From assembly GCF_964340395.1 (NCBI RefSeq), contig NC_135556.1, positions 11,535,410 through 11,558,909 of the forward strand: a DNA stretch of 23,500 nucleotides, given 5' to 3'. Positions 9,536-21,315 of this stretch are shown piece after piece. Position 1 is the first letter of the stretch, and each line of letters opens with the position of its first letter. The translations under genes and the position numbers were made by a program. Under the pieces are notes generated by a model that ran no database searches, was not told the origin of the DNA, and saw only the letters and a program-made list of their open reading frames with translations. Source of the stretch: Glandiceps talaboti. Its lineage: Eukaryota; Hemichordata; Enteropneusta; Spengelidae.

Positions 9536-10570
9536 ATGGACAATGTTACGGACACTACCAACCCTGGTGGCTTCAACAACTCAAGATCAGGAGTCGATAT
9601 TTTATTTGGCGTCATTGGTATTATTGGTGTGATAGGAAATCTAACAGTATGTGTAGTTTTCCTTCGAACACGGTCACTGCGTACTCTCACCAACTATCTG
9701 ATCGTCCACCAAGCTGCCATCGATTTTGCTACCTGCATATTCATAACCATTGACTTCATTATGCCGAAATACTCATTTACGTCTGATAGTATGTTTGGTG
9801 AGATGATTTGTCGTCTGTGGAAGTCTGGTTACTTCAAGTGGTCTCTCTTTCTCGCCTCCAGTCTGAATTTGGTAGTGATTACAATGGAACGTTACTGTGC
9901 AATCATTCATCCACTCCATCACTACAGGCTGTTCTCAACCACCAGAGTTAAAATAATGTTAGCGTTGGTCTGGATCACAGCCCTGTCTGTGAAAAGTTTC
10001 AACATCATCGTTCAGTACTTTGACCATGGACACTGCACTGTGGGGAAAGTGTGGCCATCGAAAGAGGTAGCCCAAATCGTGAGCGTTTCCAATTGCATCG
10101 TTCAATATTTCGTCCCTCTAGTGGTCATGGCAGTCGCTTACACTCGTTGTGTATTGGTGCTGAGAAAAGACCCCCTAGCTGATGCGAAAGTTAGTACAAG
10201 TGCACAAACCAACACGGCGAAAGACAAGAGTCTCAAAATGGCAAGTCGAAATGTTCTGAAAATGTTGGTACTGGTGTTTTTGGCCTACGCGATCTGTTGG
10301 GGACCGAACCAAGTGATGTTTATGTTATACTGTGTCGGCGTTAACGTTAACATCTTCAAGACATACTTTCAAGTTTTCATCGTTCTCGGGTACATCAACA
10401 CGGCAATAAACCCGTTCATTTATGCGTTAAAATACAAACAGTTTCAGAGGGGCATAAAATTGGTTTTCTGCCCAAGGTCGCTGTCCCTTGTCGGCGATAC
10501 AAGCAATCTCCCTACGGTGGATCGTCTCCGATCTGATAACAGACGCAACCCTACTGTAACAACAGAATGA
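9536..10570 (+). CDS. Rhodopsin-family (class A) GPCR, peptide-receptor-like, single coding exon (paralogue 1)
   Basis: A 344-residue seven-helix receptor of the plasma membrane, complete from ATG to TGA without introns. The N-terminus has N-glycosylation sequons (NVT at 3, NNS at 14) and no signal peptide. Landmarks: GN at 34-35 with N35 as 1.50; D63 as 2.50 in HQAAID; C92 at the start of TM3 paired with C167 in extracellular loop 2; E118-R119-Y120 in place of DRY; W146 in TM4; P194 in TM5; C254-W-G-P257 in TM6; N292-P-F-I-Y in TM7; and C312 as a possible palmitoylation site. Class A receptors couple ligand binding to heterotrimeric G proteins. The general look is that of neuropeptide receptors, but the ligand cannot be named. 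The start fits because the second paralogue begins at the aligned position. It is about 69% identical to the receptor at 21316-22344. An AATAAA occurs only at 11381-11386, far downstream. Confidence 0.95.
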   Translation: MDNVTDTTNPGGFNNSRSGVDILFGVIGIIGVIGNLTVCVVFLRTRSLRTLTNYLIVHQAAIDFATCIFITIDFIMPKYSFTSDSMFGEMICRLWKSGYFKWSLFLASSLNLVVITMERYCAIIHPLHHYRLFSTTRVKIMLALVWITALSVKSFNIIVQYFDHGHCTVGKVWPSKEVAQIVSVSNCIVQYFVPLVVMAVAYTRCVLVLRKDPLADAKVSTSAQTNTAKDKSLKMASRNVLKMLVLVFLAYAICWGPNQVMFMLYCVGVNVNIFKTYFQVFIVLGYINTAINPFIYALKYKQFQRGIKLVFCPRSLSLVGDTSNLPTVDRLRSDNRRNPTVTTE

Positions 10571-10823
10571 CACAGTACTGGTCGAAAGATTTGTATTCAT
10601 CTATAGACAGAATATTTAAATCTTTAACTTTTTGTTTTATTATACGGCAATACATTTTAATGTACATTTGTCATCCTATAAACTGTTACACATGTACACT
10701 TACTCATCGAAGCTGTCAAACTCTATAGTATCAGTAATTGGGTAGTACCTGTAGACCTACCTATCCTAATCATTATTCGATTTTCTTTTCATATTTGCGA
10801 TATTTCAATTTGTATTTAAAAAA

Positions 10824-10986
10824 TATATCATATCATATCATATCATATCATATCATATCATATCATATCATATCATACCATACCATATCATATAAATTAT
10901 CATATATTATATTATATTATATTATATTATATTATATTATATTATATTATATTATATTATATTATATTATATTATATTATATTATA
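10824..10986. repeat. (ATATC)n passing into (ATATT)n pentamer array
   Basis: ATATC pentamers to about 10895, a short transition, then ATATT pentamers to 10986. It lies about 250 bases after the first receptor's stop codon, so it may lie in the 3' untranslated region. Confidence 0.95.
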
Positions 10987-11689
10987 ATGTATTAGGTGGT
11001 GGTATCTACATATTTTGATTCCTGTCTACATGATATTAACCACAAGTACTATTTTAGCACTCTTAATATTCACCTCATTATTATGTCTGAGAATGTCTTG
11101 TGTCAGGTTTTATGTTTGTTTGATGACTTTCGTGTTTTTTTTATGTCTGGGAGGCTGTCGTGATAAAATCTCTAGTATGCAAGACTGAAAGATCGGCCGT
11201 TGTGGGCGCTCTTCTCATCTCGTTCGGTTAGCGGAAGAGATAATACTTACAGTCTGTCTGTGGTTGAATGACAGATTTCCAATATTCGTATTTTGCACAC
11301 ATTAACGGATAAAACACATCACAATTCTAACATTTTCACATGTGTTCTATCAAGAATATTCAATGAATGGATGGACTTTGAATAAAGAACATTAATATTC
11401 GAAACACCTTGCTATTCCCTGGCCTAAACTTTGTTATATATGTGCAGAAAGTGATTCTTTCAACAAATTGGGTAAACAAACGTAATCACTGCAGCTGTTA
11501 ATCGTAAATAAACACATCTCTCCTACACTGTCGGGAGTGTGAGAACTCGGCTCTTTTAAGTGTTATTCTCGAAACGCAAGCTATGTTCAATAACCGAGAA
11601 CATTTATCGTAACAAGTATTTTTTATCCATGTATGGTGATGTTTCGATATATGGGAAACCACACGCTCTCGTACTGACTTGACTGAGAT
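10987..11689. other. Non-coding stretch downstream of the first receptor
   Basis: No open frame of interest. AATAAA at 11381-11386 is the first canonical polyadenylation signal after the receptor, about 810 bases past the stop. Whether it serves that gene is unknown. Confidence 0.4.
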
Positions 11690-12030
<341 letters not shown>

Positions 12031-12160
12031 TTTGGGGTTATTAAAATAATTAAATGCCAAACTTTACACACATGGATAGATACATGGTTTTCAGAATAAG
12101 ATATGTGTAGCATCATTAAACAACTTACAACTTAAAGGAGGATTTTAGACACGTCAACTT

Positions 12161-12259
12161 GAGTGAGTGAGTGAGTGAGTGAGTGAGTGAGTGAGTGAGT
12201 GAGTGAGTGAGTGAGTGAGTGAGTGAGTGAGTGAGTGAGTGAGTGAGTGAGTGAGTGAG

Positions 12260-12293
<34 letters not shown>
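12161..12293. repeat. (GAGT)n followed by (TTG)n
   Basis: 100 bp of pure GAGT (12161-12260), then about 33 bp of TTG. The TTG run directly abuts the 3' end of the minus-strand LINE and reads (CAA)n on its sense strand, so it is probably that element's tail. Confidence 0.95.
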
Positions 12294-12295
<2 letters not shown>

Positions 12296-12400
12296 TATTC
12301 CTCCTCAAAGAGAGGAGTTACAACTCAGTTCACAAATATACAAAAACAAAATAATAAATAAATAAGTACAGAGTGCATGATTTCATTAGTCAGTTAAACG

Positions 12401-12633
12401 ATAAACTTAAGGATTTTATCTTGAATATTTCCTATTTGTTCGGTTGGTGAAATTTATACTTACTATCTTCTCAAAAATTGACAGTAAGAAATAAGAATGT
12501 GACAAGACATCATAATCCAATCAAAAGTCTAAGTATGTGTCTATAAACTTATAGGCTGTATCTTGAAATATTTCCCATTCGTCCGGTTCTTGAAAGTGTT
12601 TTTTATTATCTTCTAAAATACTGATAGTAAAAT
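12401..12633. repeat. Imperfect direct repeat in the LINE 3' untranslated region
   Basis: Bases 12401-12490 and 12543-12633 share the series ATAAACTTA, ATCTTGAA, ATATTTCC, CGGTT, TGAAA, ATCTTCT and AGTAA in order, at about 75-80% by eye, with a period of about 142 bp. Confidence 0.7.
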
Positions 12634-12649
12634 TAACTTCATTTAAGTT

Positions 12650-14475
12650 TTACAAACGTACAGCAAAGTTAACGTTGATGTTATCAAACATAGTTGACCA
12701 GAAAATATCTCTTTGTACAGCCGTATTACGACATGAAGTCAATAAATGAGTTAGATAATCTCCAACGAGCTCTTGGCATTTAGAACATTCAGTTTGTCCT
12801 AAAGAGACTAGGATTTTCATTATTTTGTAAACTATTGGCCTGTATTGAGGAAACTTACGTGATTGGAAATACAGATGAAACGGTACAAGGCTATAATGTA
12901 ATTGAGAGAAGAGTAATAATTCGTCTCTACTATCTAATCTCTGTCTCCAAAGATTGTACTCGTTTTCATTAATGGCTTCCTTTACAAAGGTTTTCCATAT
13001 TGTTTAAGGAGGAAAGTAGCTTGTTGTACAGAACTCATCGCGGAAGCATGAAAGATTGTATTTTGACAAGATTTCCACAATATCAGGAATGAAACCCATA
13101 CATCTTTTAACTGAAGAAAGTTTGAACTCAAAAAGACGTTGTAGAAATATATGGTTCCTAGTCGACGAATTGTCACTGTTGCATAGAATTCCGAAAAAGC
13201 GTAATTTGCACTTATCAATATAGGCTTCTACTGACATTAAACCTAGAGCACCTAAAGTTAAATCTGTTGAAGTTCTCGGAGGTAGACCTTGAATAATTTT
13301 CGCAGCGTAGCGATGACACTTTTCAAGCATTATTAATTCAGTATTAGTGTATGTCCACAGTTCACAGGTGTGTAAGGCTGCTGGGAGGCACATGCGTTTC
13401 CACTGACGATTGGGTTAAGTCCATGTTGTCCAACCCCAACACTTCGTAGAGAATTAATCAAACCTCTGCCTTTTTTACAAGGAGAAAGTGTACGTTCCAT
13501 TGTTGACGACGTATTTGAAATTTGCAAGCCAACGATCGTAATTGAGTCAACTTCTGTAATACGAGAGTTATATAAGGACAGGTTCCTGTGTTGATACAAT
13601 CGTTTGTGTTCACGTTTGGTTTCTCCAAATACTATAATGCGACTTTTTGAATCGGATAATTTTAATCTCCATTTCGAGCTGTATGCGCATACTATATCAA
13701 GCAGTGTCTGGCAAGTAGAGCAAGTTGGTGACAATATGGAAATGTCATCGGCCAAGGCGGGCGACCCTAGAAAAGACGAGCCGACATAGCATCCTAGGCC
13801 ACTATCTTCAAGTTCAAGGAATAGGTCATGTGTATATATATAAATAAAAAAAGTGTAGTTGAAAGAACACTCCCCTGTCGTACTCCTTGAGAGATCGGGT
13901 AAGAGTTCGATACATGCGTTCCAAAAGCAATTTGACAGTTTTGACCAATAAACATTGTACGTAGAATTCGCCATAGTTTTGAATTTATGCCCATATAATA
14001 CATCTTGTAGAATAGCCCATTCCACCAAACGGAATCAAAAGCTTTGTGGAAGTCTAAGCAACACATGAATAATTTGCTGTGTCTTTATGGTGGTATATTG
14101 TCTCCAGAATGACAAAGGCTGTGGTTATGTTACTCTGGCCAGGTTGGTATCCAGCTCGTTAAAGGGTGTGGTATGACTTTTTCGTTGAGCCAGGATTGCA
14201 TACGTTTAGAAATGCATAGTTCGAATAATTTGTGAAGTGATGGCAGCAGGGTTACTCCCCTGTAGTTTGATGTGTTCGATCGATCTTTATTACCTCCTTT
14301 GAAGATGGGGACAAGTTATGCAGATTTGAACGACGTTGGTATGTATTCTACTGTAACAATGGCATTGCGTGAGAGACAGTCAGCAACAGATGGTCCCCCG
14401 AAGATGATATGCTCTTATGTTAATAAGTCAGGCCCACCTGCTTTTCCACGTTTTAACTGCCTGATTGCCTGTCTG
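12650..14475 (-). pseudogene. LINE ORF2 remnant: reverse transcriptase plus C-terminal zinc-knuckle region
   Basis: Read on the minus strand. A linker LKRGKAGGPD near 14460 leads to LVPIFKGGNK and SNYRGVTLL (reverse transcriptase entry motifs, 14320-14240). Motif A is LDFHKAFDSVW (about 14060-14030), motif B is SQGVRQGSVLS (about 13880), and the catalytic motif C is ALADDI at 13741-13758. A thumb/connection region follows, then LEKCHRYAAKIIQGLPPRT (about 13330-13275) and a C-terminal CSKC...HLLTSC motif (about 12790-12730), ending at TAA 12650-12652. Disruptions seen: two in-frame stops upstream of motif A, frameshifts near 14100, 13830 and 13390, and a stop at 13004-13006. Without these the protein would copy element RNA into DNA at a nicked target. 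LADD in place of FADD/YADD is a known variant in some LINE families, so it need not be a lesion. Confidence 0.88.
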
Positions 14476-14583
14476 CCTTTCTGTCTGTCCGACCGTCCGT
14501 CCGTCCGTCCATCCGTTCGTCTGGCTCTCTGTCTCTGTGTCTCTCTGTCTCAGACTATGTGTGTGTTTCTGTCTCTGTCTGCT

Positions 14584-14630
<47 letters not shown>

Positions 14631-14723
14631 GTCTGTCGCTGTCTGTTTCTCTAACTCTCTGTCTCTCTGTCAGTCAGTCTGTCTGTCTGTCTGTCTGTCT
14701 GTCACTCTCTCTCTCTCTCTCTG
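14476..14723. repeat. Compound (GTCT)n/(CCGT)n/(CT)n microsatellite
   Basis: CCGT, GTCT and CT units in mixed order, bounded on the left by the truncated LINE and on the right by another element's 3' end. Open frames here are repeat artefacts. Confidence 0.95.
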
Positions 14724-14734
14724 TTTTTAGGGAA

Positions 14735-15103
14735 AGGCGAAGTCGCATAAATATTAGTAAATACTCGCCTTTAATTAGGAGCATGAGGGGTTTTAATGAA
14801 ACTGTACAGAGTAATTCATAAATTGATATTTTTTAGCGCTATGCCATGTTTTAAGACTTTACTTGTTTTAGATTAATGTGTTTTGGCCCTTTTTCTCAGT
14901 TGATGAGTTTAAGTGTTAATATTGTAATGTGATACGTTGTTTTTACCTTCGGTGTTATTTTTTTTTGCCAGTCTTCTCATTTCAGTGCACTTTTATTTTG
15001 CGCATGTTCTGGGTTTTGTTTAATTTTGTACAATTTTAATGTTGGCGCCTGTTAATGGAACTAGTTTCGTGGGTCACCCTTCGAAATAAATAAATAAATA
15101 AAA
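14735..15103 (+). mobile_element. 3' end of a plus-strand retroelement (probable LINE)
   Basis: A short frame ends at TAA near 14820 (peptide RSRINISKYSPLIRSMRGF..., not recognised). It is followed by a T-rich, non-coding 280 bp and then AATAAA at 15085-15090 merging with an (ATAA)n tail to about 15103. A coding end, a 3' untranslated region and a short tandem-repeat tail are the usual order for a non-LTR element, and the orientation is opposite to the neighbouring LINE. No diagnostic protein motif is present, so the call rests on layout. Confidence 0.4.
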
Positions 15104-16256
15104 ATATTCAGATGTATTCAGGAGAAAAGTATAAGGATTGAAAACGCCTCGTTTTACAACAAGAAAAAAAGAGTTCCAATGGTTGTGAAGATTGGCAAAC
15201 ATCCCTCGGCCTTGAACAAATGTGGATAGAGTGATTCTGTTTCGCTCGCCAGTCATGCGGGTTTGGCATTTGTGATTTTTGCGGAAATAGAACGAAAGTA
15301 ATCACAATGTGAAGTTTCAATATATCTGACTAGTGAATCTATACAAGTTTAGGTGTATTGATGGGGTCTGAAAACATATCTGAATTCGAAATGTGTGGGT
15401 TGTTTTTTTAATTTCATGCCTTTGTGTGTTTCACGGTGAACTATTGTAGGACATCTTCAATTGTTCATGAGAACTGAAAACACGTCTTCAGGGTTTTTTT
15501 CAGTAATAAATACTGCAGATAATGTAGGTGAGTCTCTTCTAGAATTACTCTACATATGGTCTGCAAGAAATGAGAGCATATTGCAATTAATATGAAACGT
15601 GCGGAAATCAGAGTGCAATTCTATAACTATACACAACGTCGTTTGACTCCGAGTATACAAACAAATTGAGTAGCTTCATTCACAAAGCAAGTCTTCGATT
15701 TGGCATTCGCAATCGACCACGAACAGCTGTATAGCATGTAATTTTGTCAATATATTTACCAAACCAAAAAGTAGATAAGGTCTTGTTTAGGTATTATAGG
15801 AGAGTGCGTGGTATTTTGAAATCACAACAGAGGATAACTCAGGCGAAACCTTAGTTCCTTTTACTGAATACGAAAATGATTTGTAATGGACCATTTCAAA
15901 GAGAGTAGTTTGTATATATGTAATAGATTTCCTTAAGGGGGGAATATAATATTGTACGTTTCACCTTCGTCACGTTCTATAGCCTGTAGCTCTAAACACA
16001 TGTACTATCTTCTTAATCATTTTGATTATTTAACTCCCCATGCTAGTTACAATAAAACGGACAAATTAATAGTCACATTTTCATAGTCCACTCAGTTTGC
16101 AATCTTCACAAAACCAAACAAAAGTAATACTGCATACAGTGTAGCGATTCAACAGCTCTCAATATCCCATTCACCGGCATCAGCACTAAATAGCTTCTGT
16201 TCATCACCAGCAAATCATCCATCCCCACAAACTTCAGAAGCATTAAAAACGTATTT
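15104..16256. other. Intergenic, nothing recognised
   Basis: AT-rich, no tandem repeat, no recognised element. Small minus-strand frames at 15074-15320 have no domain-like features. Confidence 0.45.
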
Positions 16257-16274
16257 ATGCATTTATTCATACAT

Positions 16275-16670
16275 GCCTGCCTGCCTGTCTGCCTACCTAC
16301 TTACCTCCCTCCCTCCATTCCTCCCCTAATACACACTTACACACTTACACACACATACATATACACATACACATACACATACATACATACATACATACAT
16401 ACATACATACATACATACATACATACATACATACATACATACATGCATACATACATACATACATACATGCAAACATACATACATGCATACATACATACAT
16501 ACATACATACATACATACATACATACATACATACATACACATACATACATACATACATGCATACATACATACATACATACATACACACATACATGCAAAC
16601 ATGCATACATGCATACATACATACATACATGCATACATACATACATACATACATACATGCATACATACAT

Positions 16671-16707
<37 letters not shown>

Positions 16708-16787
16708 TACATACATACATACATACATACATACATACATACATACATACATACATACATACATACATACATACATACATACATACA
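16275..16787. repeat. (CCTG)-(CCTA)-(CCCT)-(ATAC)n microsatellite, over 500 bp
   Basis: Motif drifts CTGC, CTAC, CCTC and then ACAC/ATAC, with about 400 bp of ATAC carrying scattered ATGC/AAAC variants and one (CA)n patch near 16686-16708. All six open frames that overlap here are repeat translations. Confidence 0.97.
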
Positions 16788-16799
16788 ATGTACAAACTA

Positions 16800-17664
16800 T
16801 TACATAAACTTTACAACGAAACCCTACAACATACATACAACATACATCCACATTATCCAAATAAAATCAAACAACGGCTAGTCTATCTATGGGAATAAAT
16901 ACAGCTGTATCTAGGTAAACAATCATTAGAATTACAAAGTAGATGTGTTCTGCACGTCACACGCGGAAATTATTCTATATACTTGATGTAGTACAAACGA
17001 TGAGCGCAAAATTATATTTATTATTAAGGTACGTAAGTGCACTTTTGTTTCGCCTGAAGAAACCACATGGTTCCATTATCTTGTTCAATTACGCTATCGG
17101 CAGTAATAAATAAATCGTTACAGACATCGAACACCAAAACAACCCAAGCATATAACTTAAGGTTATAAAACGTCGTATTCCATAAACATGTTGCCTCCTA
17201 CGATGTAAAAAGTAGTCTCGGATCAAAAGCTTTACGCGGTATTGAATACGTGACGTCACAGTGTAATGGAAATCGAAATTGTAAAAGTGAGTTGTGTAGG
17301 TCTTGAAAAAAAATGAGAAATTTCTTAGATATTTGGTGACAAGACTTAAATGTCAATGCAAGGCGGAATAAGCACATTCATGATATGCTTTACGATTTTT
17401 TTTAACTGTATCAGGGCGATCAGAATTGAATCAGAGCAAAATCAAAATTACGCCCTCTATGGCCGATTCAGAAAGTAAGATGGTGAAACGACAAGTGTGT
17501 ATCATCTTGACGAATATTTTCGGTTGAAGATAAAATTCAGATCCTTCAGTAAATCATAAAATTCATGGTTCATAGGATCTTTCTAACTTTATTTGTTGTT
17601 ACTAAGTTATACTGGTAAAGGTATGATTATGAATTGGAAATAAAACCAATATAATGTACTTTTT
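16800..17664. other. Intergenic, nothing firm
   Basis: No gene. A perfect palindromic TGACGTCA (cAMP-response-element-like) lies at 17251-17258, but one 8-mer in a 23.5-kb window is weak evidence. Confidence 0.4.
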
Positions 17665-18278
17665 TTCTAGCCCCCCCCCCCCCTCACCGGGGACTATTTC
17701 AATGGGCTTCGTGTACCAGCCCGTCCGTCTGTGCGTCCATAGTACGTCATTTCTCTGACATTCAATTGAATGTCCTATTTCAATCACACAAAGGTGGCAT
17801 ATCATATGGGACATACACAGGTCACTTTGTTTTGCGACATATGCACATTTGACCGAATGGCGGCCATATTTATGGTAAAAAAAATCAACATCTACTGCAT
17901 AATTTACCTTTACCTTTGACCACGTAAAGTTATCAACATCAAGCCAGGTAATGCATATTACAGACACATGGTAGTGTATATTTATTACCAATTTCTTTTT
18001 GAGCATGTCTCAATGTAATAGAGAACAAGAAATATACACATGCATTACTTTTGGTGTTTATATCAATCTTTACTAAATAGCTGCCGTATTAGTGATCAAT
18101 CAATATTTGCAAAACTAAAAAAAATGTTAATACATATCTACTCCATTATTCAAGTATCTACTCTTATATTATCAGGTGTAAGCTTTGGGATCTAATAAAT
18201 CAAAATCTAACCTTTCCTTGCATATCACAGACACTTTGTCGTATTTATTTGTTTCAACCAATTTCTTTTTAATCTTGC
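17665..18278. repeat. Probable dispersed repeat with internal diverged tandem units
   Basis: Begins with a poly-C run and a CCGTCCGTCTGTGCGTCC microsatellite seed. Around 17857-18007 and 18074-18278 there are two diverged copies of one unit. Both have GGC/GCTGCC...TATT, then AAAAAAAAT, ATCTACT, GCATATYACAGACAC and CCAATTTCTTTTT in the same order. The 134-codon minus-strand open frame here (17602-18006) shows no protein features and is most likely chance within the repeat. Confidence 0.55.
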
Positions 18279-20494
<2,216 letters not shown>

Positions 20495-20942
20495 ACATTC
20501 AACGGAGATGATATGATGAAATCGGACCAACTCGACGGTCACATCTTTTTACAATGTCATGTTTAGATAAAAGGTCTAAAAAAAAGCTAGCATAACTGAC
20601 ATTTAGGGATTAACCCTCCAAAGAAAAACACGCTGACTGCAAGTGTAATCTAAAATCCTTCCGATTCTAGTACTAGGTGTTAGTGTAGGATAAAGAAATA
20701 AAGGTTATCATAAGGGGAGAGATAAACACAACAACAGACTGAAGAGCATATTATTCACGGCTTTGCTTTCTATCTGTGAGTCTGACACTCTAATCCCAAT
20801 GGTGATTCACATCCTAAGCGTAATAAATAGATGAAACCGTACGCGTGTTTCGGAGTCTTTTGGTAACGAGTATAGACCCAGGAATCAGCAAGCAGGAGAG
20901 GGTCAAATTGAATCTTCCACAGGGGAAGTTATATGTTATGCT

Positions 20943-20944
<2 letters not shown>
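20495..20944. other. Intergenic, nothing recognised
   Basis: No open frame or repeat that I can support. Confidence 0.4.
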
Positions 20945-21022
<78 letters not shown>

Positions 21023-21250
21023 CCCGTCTGTCTGTCTGTCTGTCTGTCTGTCTGTGAACACGATATCTAAAAATACTATAGCATCAATTCAAATGAAACT
21101 TGCTACACATCTTTCTTATTCTAATTGTAATATGTGAATGGATTTTTGCTGAAAATCATATGCATGTTAATGATCCATTTGCATAGTTAATTATTTTTGG
21201 TAATTAGGGTCTATCTTAAGATGGCGAAAATGTATAATTGTTTTATATCG
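20945..21250. repeat. Probable dispersed repeat headed by a (GTCT)n-(GCCT)n-(GTCT)n array
   Basis: The tetramer array (20945-21055) changes motif GTCT, GCCT, GTCT, then passes without a break into complex sequence (GAACACGATATCTAAAAATA, then alternating TTTGCAT/ATGCAT patches and GGGTCTATCTTAAGATGGCG). The layout, with a microsatellite joined at a fixed point to an AT-rich non-coding body, is common to dispersed invertebrate repeats. There is only one copy in the window, so the repeat status is inferred. Confidence 0.45.
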
Positions 21251-21315
21251 TTTCTTTTATGTCAGTGGTTAGGATTTGATATCTGATAGAAGACACAAAT
21301 TGTTTTTCTCTGGAA
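21251..21315 (+). promoter_or_regulatory. Putative splice acceptor and leader of the second receptor
   Basis: A pyrimidine-rich TTTCTTTTATGTCAG ends at 21265, 50 bases before the receptor ATG, resembling the arrangement upstream of the first receptor. No equally strong donor or TATA box was identified upstream. Confidence 0.28.

Larger units (their letters stand above)
12260..14475 (-). mobile_element. Decayed minus-strand LINE (CR1/L2/Jockey-like), 5'-truncated
   Basis: Minus-strand element of about 2.2 kb. It holds the reverse transcriptase and C-terminal region described at 12650-14475, a 3' untranslated region of about 350 bases, an AATAAA (complement of 12294-12299) and a (CAA)n tail at 12260-12293. 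The 5' side stops within the domain linker just before reverse transcriptase, at the edge of a GTCT/CAGA microsatellite. Frameshifts and stops show it is dead. A tail of short tandem repeats rather than poly-A supports a CR1/L2/Jockey-type element over L1. Confidence 0.85.

Noticed and set aside
13741-13758. LADD in place of FADD/YADD as an inactivating mutation of the LINE reverse transcriptase
   Set aside because: Both catalytic aspartates remain, and a Leu at this position is seen in some LINE families. The stops and frameshifts are the real lesions.
16257-16898. Long overlapping open frames on both strands made of YIHT or YVCM repeats (also at 407-855, 2264-2683, 4804-5301, 14272-14821 and 20148-20444)
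   Set aside because: They are translations of microsatellites whose period leaves no stop codon. Parallel frames are open on both strands and there is no complex sequence. The exception is the tail of the 2270-2683 frame, kept as a LINE remnant.
17251-17258. Perfect TGACGTCA palindromes here and near 22549 as cAMP-response elements for the receptors
   Set aside because: An 8-mer is expected at roughly this frequency by chance, the sites are far from any start, and there is no clustering with other motifs.
17602-18006. Minus-strand frame of 134 codons
   Set aside because: It overlaps the poly-C/CCGT dispersed repeat and its tandem units, and its residue composition is not protein-like.
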